Source: JAICJR01 sp036494715 (GTDB taxonomy: Bacteria; Actinomycetota; Thermoleophilia; Solirubrobacterales; Thermoleophilaceae). From it: 64,000 nucleotides of DNA. Shown here piece by piece: positions 1 through 7,436 of this stretch. The position numbers and the translations under genes were made by a program. A model generated the notes under the pieces. That model was not told the DNA's origin, ran no database searches, and saw only the letters and a program-made list of their open reading frames with translations. The DNA is taken from contig DASXNY010000007.1 of the NCBI GenBank assembly GCA_036494715.1, positions 45,475 through 109,474 of the forward strand. The letters are read 5' to 3'. Every line of letters begins with the position of its first letter. The stretch's first letter is position 1.

Positions 1-621
1 CGGCCCGACCGGCTCCGCGATCTCCTCGAAGCGGCCGCGGTAGTTCGTGCCGTCGATCTTCACCTTGTTGCCCGAGGTCGGCGGGGGGCCGGGGCCCTGC
101 TCGTTGAGCGTGGACGCGAGCCGCTGGTTGTGGCTGAAGAGCCGCATCTGCAGGTCGGTGAGCCCGCCGACGGACTCGACGAAGGTCGCGGGGTTGGTCA
201 CAGACACGGCCAGCGAGCCGAACTGCTTGCCCTTCTTGTTCGTCGGTCGCGCGAGGGCCGGGGCGATCGCCGGGTTGTTGCCCGCGAGCGCGACGAGCTT
301 GCCGTTGGTGTCGTAGAGCGCGACGGTCCGGATCGGTGGCTTGATCAGCTTCTGGAGCTGGGCCTGGACGGCGCCCGGCGTTTTCGCTCGCAGCGCGCGC
401 TGGAGCGCCGGATCGCGGGCGACCCGGCGGAGCTGCGGCGTCGCCTCGGCGCGCTCCTGCCGGTAGACCGCGAACGCCACGCGCAGACCCTCGGCGATGC
501 GGGCATCCGCCTTGCCGAGCTGGCTCTGGGAAGTGATGCTGAAGAGGACGAGCGCTACTGCCCCCATCGGCACGACCACGATGATCGTGAAGAAGAGGAG
601 CAGGCGGGTACGGAAACTCAT
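1..621 (-). CDS. membrane sensor protein, N-terminal part only (runs off the window)
   Basis: The open frame reads from an ATG at 621 down to base 1 without a stop, so at least 207 residues are present and the C-terminus lies outside the window. Residues about 5-30 form one strong hydrophobic segment preceded by Arg residues (start MSFRTRLLLFF), a membrane anchor. The next ~175 residues look like an extracytoplasmic ligand-binding module (cache-like): a helical region rich in Arg/Ala/Gln, then a beta-rich stretch with TVALYDTNGKLVALAG. This layout is typical of membrane histidine kinases, GGDEF proteins and adenylate cyclases, but the output domain is not visible, so the signalling output is unknown. 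The ATG is chosen because the only nearby upstream ATG runs into a stop after three codons. Confidence 0.6.
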   Translation of the reverse strand, partial: MSFRTRLLLFFTIIVVVPMGAVALVLFSITSQSQLGKADARIAEGLRVAFAVYRQERAEATPQLRRVARDPALQRALRAKTPGAVQAQLQKLIKPPIRTVALYDTNGKLVALAGNNPAIAPALARPTNKKGKQFGSLAVSVTNPATFVESVGGLTDLQMRLFSHNQRLASTLNEQGPGPPPTSGNKVKIDGTNYRGRFEEIAEPVGP

Positions 622-750
622 TCGTGCATAGGCCGAGCAGAAGGCTAGCGACGAGCCGGATGCCCGGGCCTCATATAGGCATTCGTTCGAGGTCCTGAGT
701 GCCCTGCCTGCCGCTACCATGGACAGGTCCGAGGCGCGGCTGCGCCACTC

Positions 751-823
<73 letters not shown>

Positions 824-829
824 TTCTCG

Positions 830-1582
830 ATGGCGCTGCATCCTCTCGCCACCCGCTTCGCCGATGCAGCCGACGTGTACGAGCGCGGACGACCCGCCTA
901 CGCGCCTGCCGTTGTGGGTGCCCTCTGCGCCGAGCTGGGACTGACCGCCGGAGCCCCCGTGCTCGACCTGGGTGCCGGCACCGGCAAGCTCACGTGTGCG
1001 CTGCTCGACTTCGGGCTCGACGTCGTTGCCGTGGAGCCGCAGGCCGAGCTACGCGAGCTGCTCGCGGCTGTCGTCGGCGCCGATCGTGCGCGCGAGGGCC
1101 TGGCCGAGGCGATTCCCCTGCCGGACGGGTCCGTCGACGCGGTGACGGTGGCGGACGCCTTCCACTGGTTCGACCGCGCGGCGGCGCTCGCAGAGATCGC
1201 ACGCGTGCTGTGTCCGGGTGGCGGGCTGGCGCTGCTCAGCACCGGCCCCGACTGGCGCGGCGCGTCCTGGGGGGACGAGGTGGGCAAGCTGATGGAGGGC
1301 CTGCGCCCCGAGCACCCCGGCATCGGCGGGCAGGCGTGGCAGGACGTGGTGCGCGAGGCCGGGGGCTTCGCCGCGCCGCGCGAGGTCCACGTGAAGGTCT
1401 GGCAGCCCGCGTCGCCCGAACGCTTCCTCGACTACATCGCTTCGGTGAGCTGGGTGGCGGCCATGCCCGAGGACGAGCGCGCCGCCACGATCGGCCGCAT
1501 CGAAGCCCTCATTCGCGCAGGCGAGACGCCGGCCGAGATCCCGGTGCGAACGGTGATAGGACTCACGACCCTTCTTCCGTGA
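830..1582 (+). CDS. class I SAM-dependent methyltransferase
   Basis: A 250-residue protein with a Rossmann methyltransferase core. Motif I is VLDLGAGTGKLT (residues ~44-55), followed by an acidic loop (VVAVEP), motif II/III DAVTVADAFHWFD and a post-motif VLCPGGGLALL. It belongs to the Methyltransf_11 type with the N-terminus HPLATRFADAADVYERGRP, usual in actinobacterial members, which supports the ATG at 830. The substrate cannot be told. The start codon lies six bases after the tRNA 3' end, with no Shine-Dalgarno sequence, so the mRNA may be released by tRNA processing. The 3' end overlaps the convergent sigma-factor gene by 20 bp. Confidence 0.85.
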   Translation: MALHPLATRFADAADVYERGRPAYAPAVVGALCAELGLTAGAPVLDLGAGTGKLTCALLDFGLDVVAVEPQAELRELLAAVVGADRAREGLAEAIPLPDGSVDAVTVADAFHWFDRAAALAEIARVLCPGGGLALLSTGPDWRGASWGDEVGKLMEGLRPEHPGIGGQAWQDVVREAGGFAAPREVHVKVWQPASPERFLDYIASVSWVAAMPEDERAATIGRIEALIRAGETPAEIPVRTVIGLTTLLP

Positions 1583-2525
1583 AGCGCTCCACGAGATCCG
1601 CGTCGACCCAGGCGTCGAAGCCCGTGATCTTCTCCCCGTCGGTCTCGATGAGCATCACGGCGAACGGCTCGAAGCCGCCGTCCTCGCCCTGCTTGTAGAT
1701 CGCCACGGCCGGGCGGCCGTTGGCGCGCGTCGGTACGAGCCGTGAGTTCGATGCCGCGCACGGCTGGTGCTCGGGCCGTGGCGCGAACCAGAACTCGCCG
1801 AGCGCGGGAGCGCCGACCACCGACGGCTGCGGCGGCATGCGCAGGATCGCGTCCTCGCGCAGCAGCTCGATGAAGCCGTCCATGTCGGCCCGCTGCCAGA
1901 CGTCGACGTAGCGCCGCAGCAACTCGCGCTCGTGCGTTGCGCGCGGGGCGCTGGCGTGCGCGCTCACGTCCGAGTCGATCGTCGCGCGAGCGCGCTGGAG
2001 CGCGCTGTTGGTCCCCGCGACTGTGGTGTCGAGCAGGTCCGCCACCTCGCGCGCGCTCCAGCCGAGCACGTCGCGCAGGATCAGGACCGCGCGCTGACGC
2101 CCTGGGAGCTGTTGGATCGCGGTGAGGAACGCGAGCTCCATGCCTTCGTGCAGGGCGTAGCGCGCGGCGGGGTCGGCGACCGGGGAGGGGAGGTCTTCCA
2201 GTCGCTGGTCGGGGTAGGGCTGGACGGGCTCCGGGCGGTGCGGGCGGCGCTCGAGCTCGTCGAGGCAAGCGTTCGTTGCGATGCGGTAGAGCCAGGTGTG
2301 CATCGACGAGCGCCGCTCGAAGCGGTCGAGCGAGCGCCAGGCTCGCAGCAGCGTCTCCTGGAGCACATCCTCGGCGTCGTGGAGTGAGCCGAGCATGCGG
2401 TAGCAGTGCACCTCGAGCGGGCGGCGGTAGGGCTCGACGAGCCGGCGGAAGGCGCGCTCGTCACCTGCCTGAGCGGCGGCGATCAGGCCGCGCTGGTCCT
2501 CGCTGGTCGTTGGCGCAGAAGTCAT
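1563..2525 (-). CDS. ECF sigma factor with C-terminal SnoaL-like domain (SigG/SigX5-like)
   Basis: A 320-residue sigma-70-family factor. Sigma region 2 spans residues ~15-90 (HCYRMLGSLHDAEDVLQETL, WLYRIATNACLDELERR). Region 4 spans ~135-190 (LPGRQRAVLILRDVLGWSA, then TNSALQRAR). Residues ~205-315 form a SnoaL/NTF2-like domain (LLRRYVDVWQRADMDGFIELL, then LREDAILRMPP). Length and arrangement match the ECF group containing mycobacterial SigG (TIGR02960 type), in which the C-terminal fold takes the place of a separate anti-sigma factor. No anti-sigma gene is adjacent. It diverges from an MFS exporter across 76 bp holding two identical ECF-like promoters, so it probably controls itself and the exporter. 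Confidence 0.88.
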   Translation of the reverse strand: MTSAPTTSEDQRGLIAAAQAGDERAFRRLVEPYRRPLEVHCYRMLGSLHDAEDVLQETLLRAWRSLDRFERRSSMHTWLYRIATNACLDELERRPHRPEPVQPYPDQRLEDLPSPVADPAARYALHEGMELAFLTAIQQLPGRQRAVLILRDVLGWSAREVADLLDTTVAGTNSALQRARATIDSDVSAHASAPRATHERELLRRYVDVWQRADMDGFIELLREDAILRMPPQPSVVGAPALGEFWFAPRPEHQPCAASNSRLVPTRANGRPAVAIYKQGEDGGFEPFAVMLIETDGEKITGFDAWVDADLVERFTEEGS

Positions 2526-2537
2526 GGGTGCAAACAG

Positions 2538-2595
2538 TTAGACGGACCGGGGGGCGAAAACTCATCGGTGAGTTCTTGGACGCGTGTGGGTCTAA
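2538..2595. promoter_or_regulatory. divergent pair of matching ECF-type promoters
   Basis: On the plus strand TGAGT (2569-2573), 16 bp, GTCTAA (2590-2595) leads to the MFS gene at 2602. On the minus strand the same TGAGT (2564-2560), 16 bp, GTCTAA (2543-2538) leads to the sigma gene at 2525. The two -35-like boxes form a perfect 6-bp inverted repeat (AACTCA-TCGG-TGAGTT, 2559-2574). The spacing suits ECF promoters, whose -10 often contains GTC. On the plus side the expected start site falls at or next to the ATG. Confidence 0.6.
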
Positions 2596-2601
2596 CCCGC
2601 C

Positions 2602-4032
2602 ATGACCAATTTGACCAGCTCACAGAAATGGGTTCTCGCCCTCACATCGATCGCCTCGCTGATGGTCGCGCTCGACGCCCTCGTCGTCACCACGGCGCTC
2701 AGCACGATTCGTACCGACCTCGGCGCGTCCGTGGCCAATCTCGAATGGACCGTCAACGCCTACAACCTCACCCTCGCGGTGCTGCTGATGACCGGGGCCG
2801 CGCTTGGCGACCGCTTCGGCAGGCGGCGCCTGCTGGTCGTCGGGCTGGGCGTGTTCGTCGCGGCATCGGCGGCGTGCGCCGTCTCGCCGAGCGTCAACTT
2901 CCTGATCGCGGCGCGCGCCGTGCAGGGCGCTGGCGCCGCGCTCGTGACCCCGCTCGCGCTCGCGCTGCTCAGCGCTGCCTTCCCGCCGCGACTCCGCGCC
3001 ATGGCGATGGGCATCTTCAGCTCGATCACCGGCATCGCCGTGCTCGGCGGGCCGGTCGTCGGCGGCGCGATCGCCCAGGGCATCGACTGGCGCTTCATCT
3101 TCTGGCTCAACGTCCCGATCGGCCTCGCGGCGATCCCGCTCGTGCTGCGCCGCACGCCCGAGAGCTTCGGCCCGCGGCTTGCGATCGACGTGCCGGGCGT
3201 GCTGCTCGTGGCCGGCGCCTCGCTTGGCCTCGTCTGGGGCCTTGTGCGCGGCAACGCCGTCGGCTGGGGCAGCGCGGAGGTGGTGAGCGCGTTCGTGGCC
3301 GGCACCCTGCTGCTCGTGGCGTTCGTCTGGCGCGAGCGGCGCGCCGGCGCGCCGATGCTCCCGATGCGGCTGTTCCGTTCGCGTGCCTTCTCCGCCGGCA
3401 ACGCCGCGAGCTTCTTCATGGTCGCGGCGCTGTTCGGCGCGGTGTTCTTCATGGCGCAGTTCCTGCAGGTGGCGTCGGGCTACGGCCCGTTCGGCGCCGG
3501 TCTCCGGCTGTTGCCCTGGACGGCCACCCTGTTCTTCGTTGCGCCGATCGCGGGCTCACTGGTCGCGCGCATCGGCGAGCGGCCGCTGATCGCCGGCGGG
3601 CTCGCCCTGCAAGCGGCCGGCATGGGCTGGATCGCGCTCGTGGCGGCGCCGCACATGACCTACGGGAACCTGATCCCGGGGCTGATCATGGCGGGCTGCG
3701 GCGTGTCGATGGCGATGCCCGCCTCGCAGAGCCTCGTGATCAACGCGGTCGAGCAGGAGGCGATCGGCAAGGCCTCGGGCACCTACAACATGCTGCGCCA
3801 GCTCGGCGGCGTGTTCGGTACCGCGATCGCCGTTGCCGTCTTCGCGCACGCCGGCGGCTACGGCTCGCCCCAGGCCTTCAGCGACGGCTTCGTGCCCGCG
3901 CTCGCGGTGATGGCCGCGCTGTCGCTGGCGGGCTCGCTCGCGGGAGCGCTGCTGCCGCGGCGGCGCCTAGCGCTTGCGCCCGATCGTGACCAGGTACTCG
4001 GCCGCGTCGTTGTCGGCGATGAAGCCGGCTAG
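2602..4032 (+). CDS. MFS drug-efflux transporter, DHA2 (EmrB/QacA) family
   Basis: A 476-residue, very hydrophobic protein with about 14 predicted membrane helices. The N-terminal helix carries the DHA2 signature (LMVALDALVVTTALSTI), followed by motif A between helices 2 and 3 (GDRFGRRRLL) and motif C in helix 5 (GIAVLGGPVVGGAI). The family exports hydrophobic drugs or metabolites by proton antiport across the cytoplasmic membrane; the substrate here is unknown. It is transcribed divergently from the ECF sigma gene from a near-identical promoter. No Shine-Dalgarno sequence precedes the ATG, consistent with a leaderless mRNA. The end overlaps the convergent methyltransferase gene by 66 bp. Confidence 0.9.
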   Translation: MTNLTSSQKWVLALTSIASLMVALDALVVTTALSTIRTDLGASVANLEWTVNAYNLTLAVLLMTGAALGDRFGRRRLLVVGLGVFVAASAACAVSPSVNFLIAARAVQGAGAALVTPLALALLSAAFPPRLRAMAMGIFSSITGIAVLGGPVVGGAIAQGIDWRFIFWLNVPIGLAAIPLVLRRTPESFGPRLAIDVPGVLLVAGASLGLVWGLVRGNAVGWGSAEVVSAFVAGTLLLVAFVWRERRAGAPMLPMRLFRSRAFSAGNAASFFMVAALFGAVFFMAQFLQVASGYGPFGAGLRLLPWTATLFFVAPIAGSLVARIGERPLIAGGLALQAAGMGWIALVAAPHMTYGNLIPGLIMAGCGVSMAMPASQSLVINAVEQEAIGKASGTYNMLRQLGGVFGTAIAVAVFAHAGGYGSPQAFSDGFVPALAVMAALSLAGSLAGALLPRRRLALAPDRDQVLGRVVVGDEAG

Positions 4033-4761
4033 CTCGGTGATGAGATCGTCCCAGCGCCCCGACCGCTCGACGAAGGGGCGGGCCATGATCAGCGGGCCGA
4101 ACTTGCTGGTCATGTACTCGACCCCCTCGTCGACGGTGTCAAACGGCGGGATCTGGACCGAGTCGTGCTCGAACTCGAGCTCGACGCCTGTGCCCTCGAA
4201 GAGCTGAGTGACGTGCGGCTCCGCGCCCCACAGCACGGGTGGCTGGACCTCTGGCGGTGGCGGCGGCATGTAAGCGCCGATCGTCTTGAAGAACTGGCCC
4301 ATCGCCCCGTGAGGTGTCCAGGCCGTGACCACGAGCCGGCCGCCCGGTCGGAGCACGCGGGTGAGCTCGTGCGCCGCGACCTCGTGGCGCGGGGCGAACA
4401 TGCAGCCGAAGGCGGAGAGCACGACATCGAAGCTCGCGTCCGGGAAGGGGAGCTGCTCGGCGTCGCCCTCGACCCACTCGACGCTGAGTCCGGCGTCGCC
4501 TGCCAGCCTGCGTCCGACGTCGAGCAGCTCTGGCGTGAGATCGAGCCCCACAACGCTGGCTCCCGCCTGCGCCGCGCGCAGGGCCGCGTTGCCGGTGCCG
4601 CACGCGACGTCCAGCACATCGTCCTCGCGACCCACGCTCGCCCGCTGCACCACCTTGGGGCCGACGCCCCAGAGCTGGCGCTCAGCTATCGAGGGATAGT
4701 CGCCGGCAGCCCAGGCGGCCCGGGCGCCCTGCTTCATCTGATCAAGCGCCGTCGCGTTCAT
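3967..4761 (-). CDS. class I SAM-dependent methyltransferase (UbiE/Methyltransf_11 type)
   Basis: A 264-residue protein with the methyltransferase motifs VLDVACGTGNAAL (motif I), VVGLDLTPELLDVGR, VEGDAEQLPFPDASFDVVLS and the post-motif VLRPGGRLVVTAW. The pattern 'GDAEQLPFPDASFD' is characteristic of small-molecule methyltransferases; the substrate is not predictable. The frame could extend to 4827, but the ATG at 4761 is preceded at ideal distance by a strong AAGGAGG, so that start is used. It lies 93 bp downstream of the HD-GYP/LuxR gene on the same strand and may be co-transcribed with it. Confidence 0.87.
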   Translation of the reverse strand: MNATALDQMKQGARAAWAAGDYPSIAERQLWGVGPKVVQRASVGREDDVLDVACGTGNAALRAAQAGASVVGLDLTPELLDVGRRLAGDAGLSVEWVEGDAEQLPFPDASFDVVLSAFGCMFAPRHEVAAHELTRVLRPGGRLVVTAWTPHGAMGQFFKTIGAYMPPPPPEVQPPVLWGAEPHVTQLFEGTGVELEFEHDSVQIPPFDTVDEGVEYMTSKFGPLIMARPFVERSGRWDDLITELAGFIADNDAAEYLVTIGRKR

Positions 4762-4854
4762 CGTCAGCCTCCTTGGGTCGTTGACCGGCGTGGAAAGGAG
4801 GCTAGGCGCGGCGGCGTGCCCCGGCATGGGGCGTTCGCCTCATCTTCGGAGCGC

Positions 4855-6429
4855 TCAGCCCGCCACGAACTCGTCCTCCGGCAGCAGCCCGTGCTGGAGG
4901 GCGAACAGGCTGGCGGCCACGCGCGTGGAGGCGTCGATCTTCGTGTAGATGTGCTCGATGTGATTGCCGGCGGTCTTCGGCGCGATCACGAGCCGCTCGG
5001 CGATCTCCTTGTTCGACATCCCCTGCGCCAGCAGCCGCAGCACCTCGACCTCGCGCGCGGTCAGGCCTGCCGGTCCCTCGCGCCGGCGGCGCACCCGGTG
5101 GCCGGCGGCGCTCAGCACCGCCTCGGTGATCTCGGGGTCGAAGCGGCCGGCACGGACCTCGCCGCGCAGCTCGGCCGCGGCGTCTTCGGGCGAGCGCGCC
5201 TGCCGGTAGGGGCGCTCCTCGCACATCGCCTGGTAGGCGTCGGCCGCGGCGAGAATGCGAGCCGGCCGCGAGATGGCGCTGCCGGAGAGCTGGCGCGGAT
5301 AGCCGCTCCCGTCGAGGCGCTCACGGTGCTGCACGGCGATCGCGGCGAGCGGCGCCAGCGCCTCCGATCCGGACAGCATGCGCTCGGTCAGGTAGGGATG
5401 CATACGCACGCGCTCCCACTCGCCCGCGCCGAGCGGGCCGCGCTTGTCCCAGATCGCGTTCGACACCCCGAGCTTGCCGAAGTCGTGCACCAGGCCGGCC
5501 CGGCGCAGGGTGCGCAGCTCGCCGTCGGGCAGGCCGAGATCGCCGCCCGCCTCGGCGGCCAGGTCGGCGACCGCGCGGGCGTGGCCGAGCGTGTACGGCG
5601 ATTTGAGGTCGACGAAGTTGGCCACCGCCGCGAGCGCCGCGTCGAAGCGCTCGCCGGAAAGGACGACCGCGAGCGATGGCTCGGCGTCGATCACCGCGTC
5701 CCACGTGCCCACCGTGTCGAGGCCGCCGAGGATCCCGGCCGGGTCCGCGCGGAGGAGATCGCTCAGCTCCGGATCGAACTGCTTGCCGCTGCGCTCGCGC
5801 GCGAGCGTGGTGGCGCCGTCGGTGCCGCCCATGCGGTGCGCCACCTCGACGAACTCCGCGAACTGGGCGATGCGCGCGCCGACCGGGATCTGGTCGCCCC
5901 TGAGGCCAGCCGGCCAGCCTCGCCCGTCCCAGCGCTCGTAGGCGCCGCCGATGCCCTGCTGGACCACCCCCGGCAGGCCGATCTGCTCGGCGAGCCGCAT
6001 CGCGAGCGCGGCGTGCTGGGCGATCATCTGGTCCGCCTCGTGGCGGCCCGAGATCGCGAACGCGAGCCCCACGCGCAGCCGGTGGAGCGGCGGATTGCCA
6101 GCGCCGAGCCGCCGCATCGTGGAGGCCATCATCCCCACGCTCAGCGCCTCGTGCTTGTACTTGTTCGACTTGAGCGCGATGTCGTCGCCGAACCACTTGG
6201 CCTGCTCGTGGGCGTCCGAGTGGCAGCCGACGTTGATGAGCAGGGCGGTGTAGTAGATCGTGGCCCGCGTCTCCTCGTCGATCCCGAGCTGCTCGGCCAG
6301 CCGAAGCGCGATCAAACACTGCCGCAGGACGTGCTCCATCGGCTGTCCGAAGCCGAGGTCGATGCCGAGCGAGAGCGCGGCGACGAGCTCCGCGAGGCGA
6401 ACGTGCGCGCGATCAGATTCGCCGCTCAC
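4855..6429 (-). CDS. tandem HD-domain phosphohydrolase with C-terminal LuxR DNA-binding domain
   Basis: A 524-residue fusion. Residues ~1-200 resemble a first HD/HD-GYP half in which the metal-binding pair is altered (NVGCHSDAHE), although a GYP-like ERWDGRGWP remains. Residues ~275-440 form an intact HD-GYP domain: HDFGKLGV, RMHPYLTERML, HRERLDGSGYP and AAADAYQAM supply the metal and GYP signatures. Residues ~455-515 are a LuxR helix-turn-helix (LTAREVEVLRLLAQGMSNKE). HD-GYP domains usually hydrolyse cyclic dinucleotides, so this looks like a one-component regulator in which nucleotide turnover or binding controls DNA binding. No membrane segment is seen. The start is the ATG/GTG-region codon at 6429, close to the divergent AraC gene. 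Confidence 0.85.
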   Translation of the reverse strand: MSGESDRAHVRLAELVAALSLGIDLGFGQPMEHVLRQCLIALRLAEQLGIDEETRATIYYTALLINVGCHSDAHEQAKWFGDDIALKSNKYKHEALSVGMMASTMRRLGAGNPPLHRLRVGLAFAISGRHEADQMIAQHAALAMRLAEQIGLPGVVQQGIGGAYERWDGRGWPAGLRGDQIPVGARIAQFAEFVEVAHRMGGTDGATTLARERSGKQFDPELSDLLRADPAGILGGLDTVGTWDAVIDAEPSLAVVLSGERFDAALAAVANFVDLKSPYTLGHARAVADLAAEAGGDLGLPDGELRTLRRAGLVHDFGKLGVSNAIWDKRGPLGAGEWERVRMHPYLTERMLSGSEALAPLAAIAVQHRERLDGSGYPRQLSGSAISRPARILAAADAYQAMCEERPYRQARSPEDAAAELRGEVRAGRFDPEITEAVLSAAGHRVRRRREGPAGLTAREVEVLRLLAQGMSNKEIAERLVIAPKTAGNHIEHIYTKIDASTRVAASLFALQHGLLPEDEFVAG

Positions 6430-6469
6430 CTGAACAGGCTATCCGCGCGGGAGCGCGCCGCATAGGCGC

Positions 6470-6475
6470 GATACT
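6470..6475 (+). promoter_or_regulatory. -10-like hexamer 7 nt before the AraC gene start
   Basis: GATACT ends exactly seven bases before the ATG at 6483, and no Shine-Dalgarno sequence is present. This places the predicted transcription start on or beside the start codon (leaderless mRNA). No convincing -35 box is visible. Confidence 0.4.
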
Positions 6476-6482
6476 GGCTCAC

Positions 6483-6917
6483 ATGGCATTCGTCCCTCCG
6501 GCCCGTCATCTGTTGCGCGCGAAGGACCTGGCGGACGCGCGCTACTTCGAGCCGCTGGACGTGGACGACCTCGCCCGCGCGGCCGGTCTCTCGCGTGCGC
6601 ACTTCAGCCGCGAGTTCCGCCGCACCTTCGGCGAGTCGCCGCACGCGTACCTGTTGACCCGCCGCCTCGAGCGCGCGGCCGCGCTGCTGCGCAACACCGA
6701 CCGTTCCGTGATGGACATCTGCCTGTCGGTCGGTCTGCAGAGCGTCGGCTCGTTCACCACGAGCTTCACGCGCACGTTCGGCAAGTCGCCCACGGCCTAC
6801 CGGGCGGACTTCCCGCCGGCCTCGCAGTACGCGCTCGTACCGAGCTGCGTGGTGCGCGCATACGCCCGCCCGCAACGCCGCACGTTTCGAGAAGACAGCG
6901 GCGCTGCCCAGGGTTAG
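6483..6917 (+). CDS. AraC-family transcriptional regulator (DNA-binding domain only)
   Basis: A 144-residue protein that is little more than the AraC double helix-turn-helix. The first HTH is LDVDDLARAAGLSRAHFSREF (about residues 25-45). The second contains SVMDICLSVGLQSVGSFTTSF and ends in the family signature FGKSPTAYR. There is no sensing domain, so it probably depends on a partner or on its own level. The VOC-family gene begins 44 bp downstream on the same strand; the AraC-VOC pair recurs in actinobacteria and suggests one transcription unit. The leaderless-type -10 is annotated separately. Confidence 0.87.
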   Translation: MAFVPPARHLLRAKDLADARYFEPLDVDDLARAAGLSRAHFSREFRRTFGESPHAYLLTRRLERAAALLRNTDRSVMDICLSVGLQSVGSFTTSFTRTFGKSPTAYRADFPPASQYALVPSCVVRAYARPQRRTFREDSGAAQG

Positions 6918-6961
6918 CTTGCTGTCGACCGTTCCGTTCGACCGACTCAGGAGGACTCCCG

Positions 6962-7390
6962 ATGTACAAGATCGCGACCGCTCAGCTGTGGGTGCACGAC
7001 CAGGACGAGGCACTCGACTTCTACACGAGGAAGCTCGGCATGGAGGTGCGCTCCGACGTGACGCTGGCCGAGATGGGCGACTTCCGCTGGCTCACCGTTG
7101 GCCCGCCTGGCCAGCCCGACCTCTCGATCGTGCTGATGGCCATTCCCGGGCCGCCGCTCATGGACGCGGACACCACCGAGCAGGTGAAGGACCTGATGGG
7201 CAAGGGCTTCGCCGGCACCGTGTTCCTCACCACCGACGACTGCCAGGCCTCCTACGAGGAGCTGAGAGGTCGCGGCGTGGAGTTCACGGAGACGCCGGAG
7301 GAGCGCCCCTACGGGATCGACTCCGGCTTCCACGACCCGTCGGGCAACTCGTTCCGGCTGACCCAGGTGCGGGATCTCGCCACGCTTTAA
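6962..7390 (+). CDS. VOC-family (glyoxalase/bleomycin-resistance fold) protein
   Basis: A 142-residue protein with the paired beta-alpha-beta-beta-beta modules of the vicinal-oxygen-chelate fold: residues 1-60 (KIATAQLWVHDQDEALDFYT, GMEVRSDV) and 80-140 (AGTVFLTTDDCQASYEELRG, then PYGIDSGFHDPSGNSFRLTQ). Members include glyoxalases, extradiol dioxygenases and antibiotic-binding proteins; the closing FHDPSGN motif is usual for the 'glyoxalase superfamily, unknown substrate' group. The start ATG is preceded by AGGAGG (6950-6955), a strong ribosome site, unlike most neighbours. It follows the AraC gene. Confidence 0.87.
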   Translation: MYKIATAQLWVHDQDEALDFYTRKLGMEVRSDVTLAEMGDFRWLTVGPPGQPDLSIVLMAIPGPPLMDADTTEQVKDLMGKGFAGTVFLTTDDCQASYEELRGRGVEFTETPEERPYGIDSGFHDPSGNSFRLTQVRDLATL

Positions 7391-7399
7391 AGCCTCGAC

Positions 7400-7429
7400 T
7401 TGACATGTGACCGTATGGTCACCTATTCT
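7400..7429 (+). promoter_or_regulatory. promoter with ArsR-type operator in the spacer
   Basis: TTGACA (-35, 7400-7405) and TATTCT (-10, 7424-7429) are separated by 18 bp. A perfect palindrome GTGACC-GTAT-GGTCAC (7407-7422) fills the spacer. The -10 ends seven bases before the ATG at 7437, so the mRNA should be leaderless. Binding of the encoded ArsR-type regulator here would block RNA polymerase, giving autorepression. Confidence 0.72.
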
Positions 7430-7436
7430 CCCGGAC

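Noticed and set aside
2530..2539. 10-mer GCAAACAGTT shared with the palindromic repeat at 10913-10922
   Set aside because: No surrounding similarity or hairpin at 2530; probably chance.
4165..6465. Very long open frame (over 760 codons) on the plus strand opposite the methyltransferase and HD-GYP genes
   Set aside because: It is antisense to two proteins with clear motifs; its predicted product is low-complexity Arg/His/Ala sequence without any domain, as expected from GC-rich codon bias.
7407..7436. Upstream GTG start for the ArsR-SRPBCC gene
   Set aside because: It lies inside the operator palindrome and upstream of the predicted transcription start; the conserved N-terminus begins at ATG 7437.
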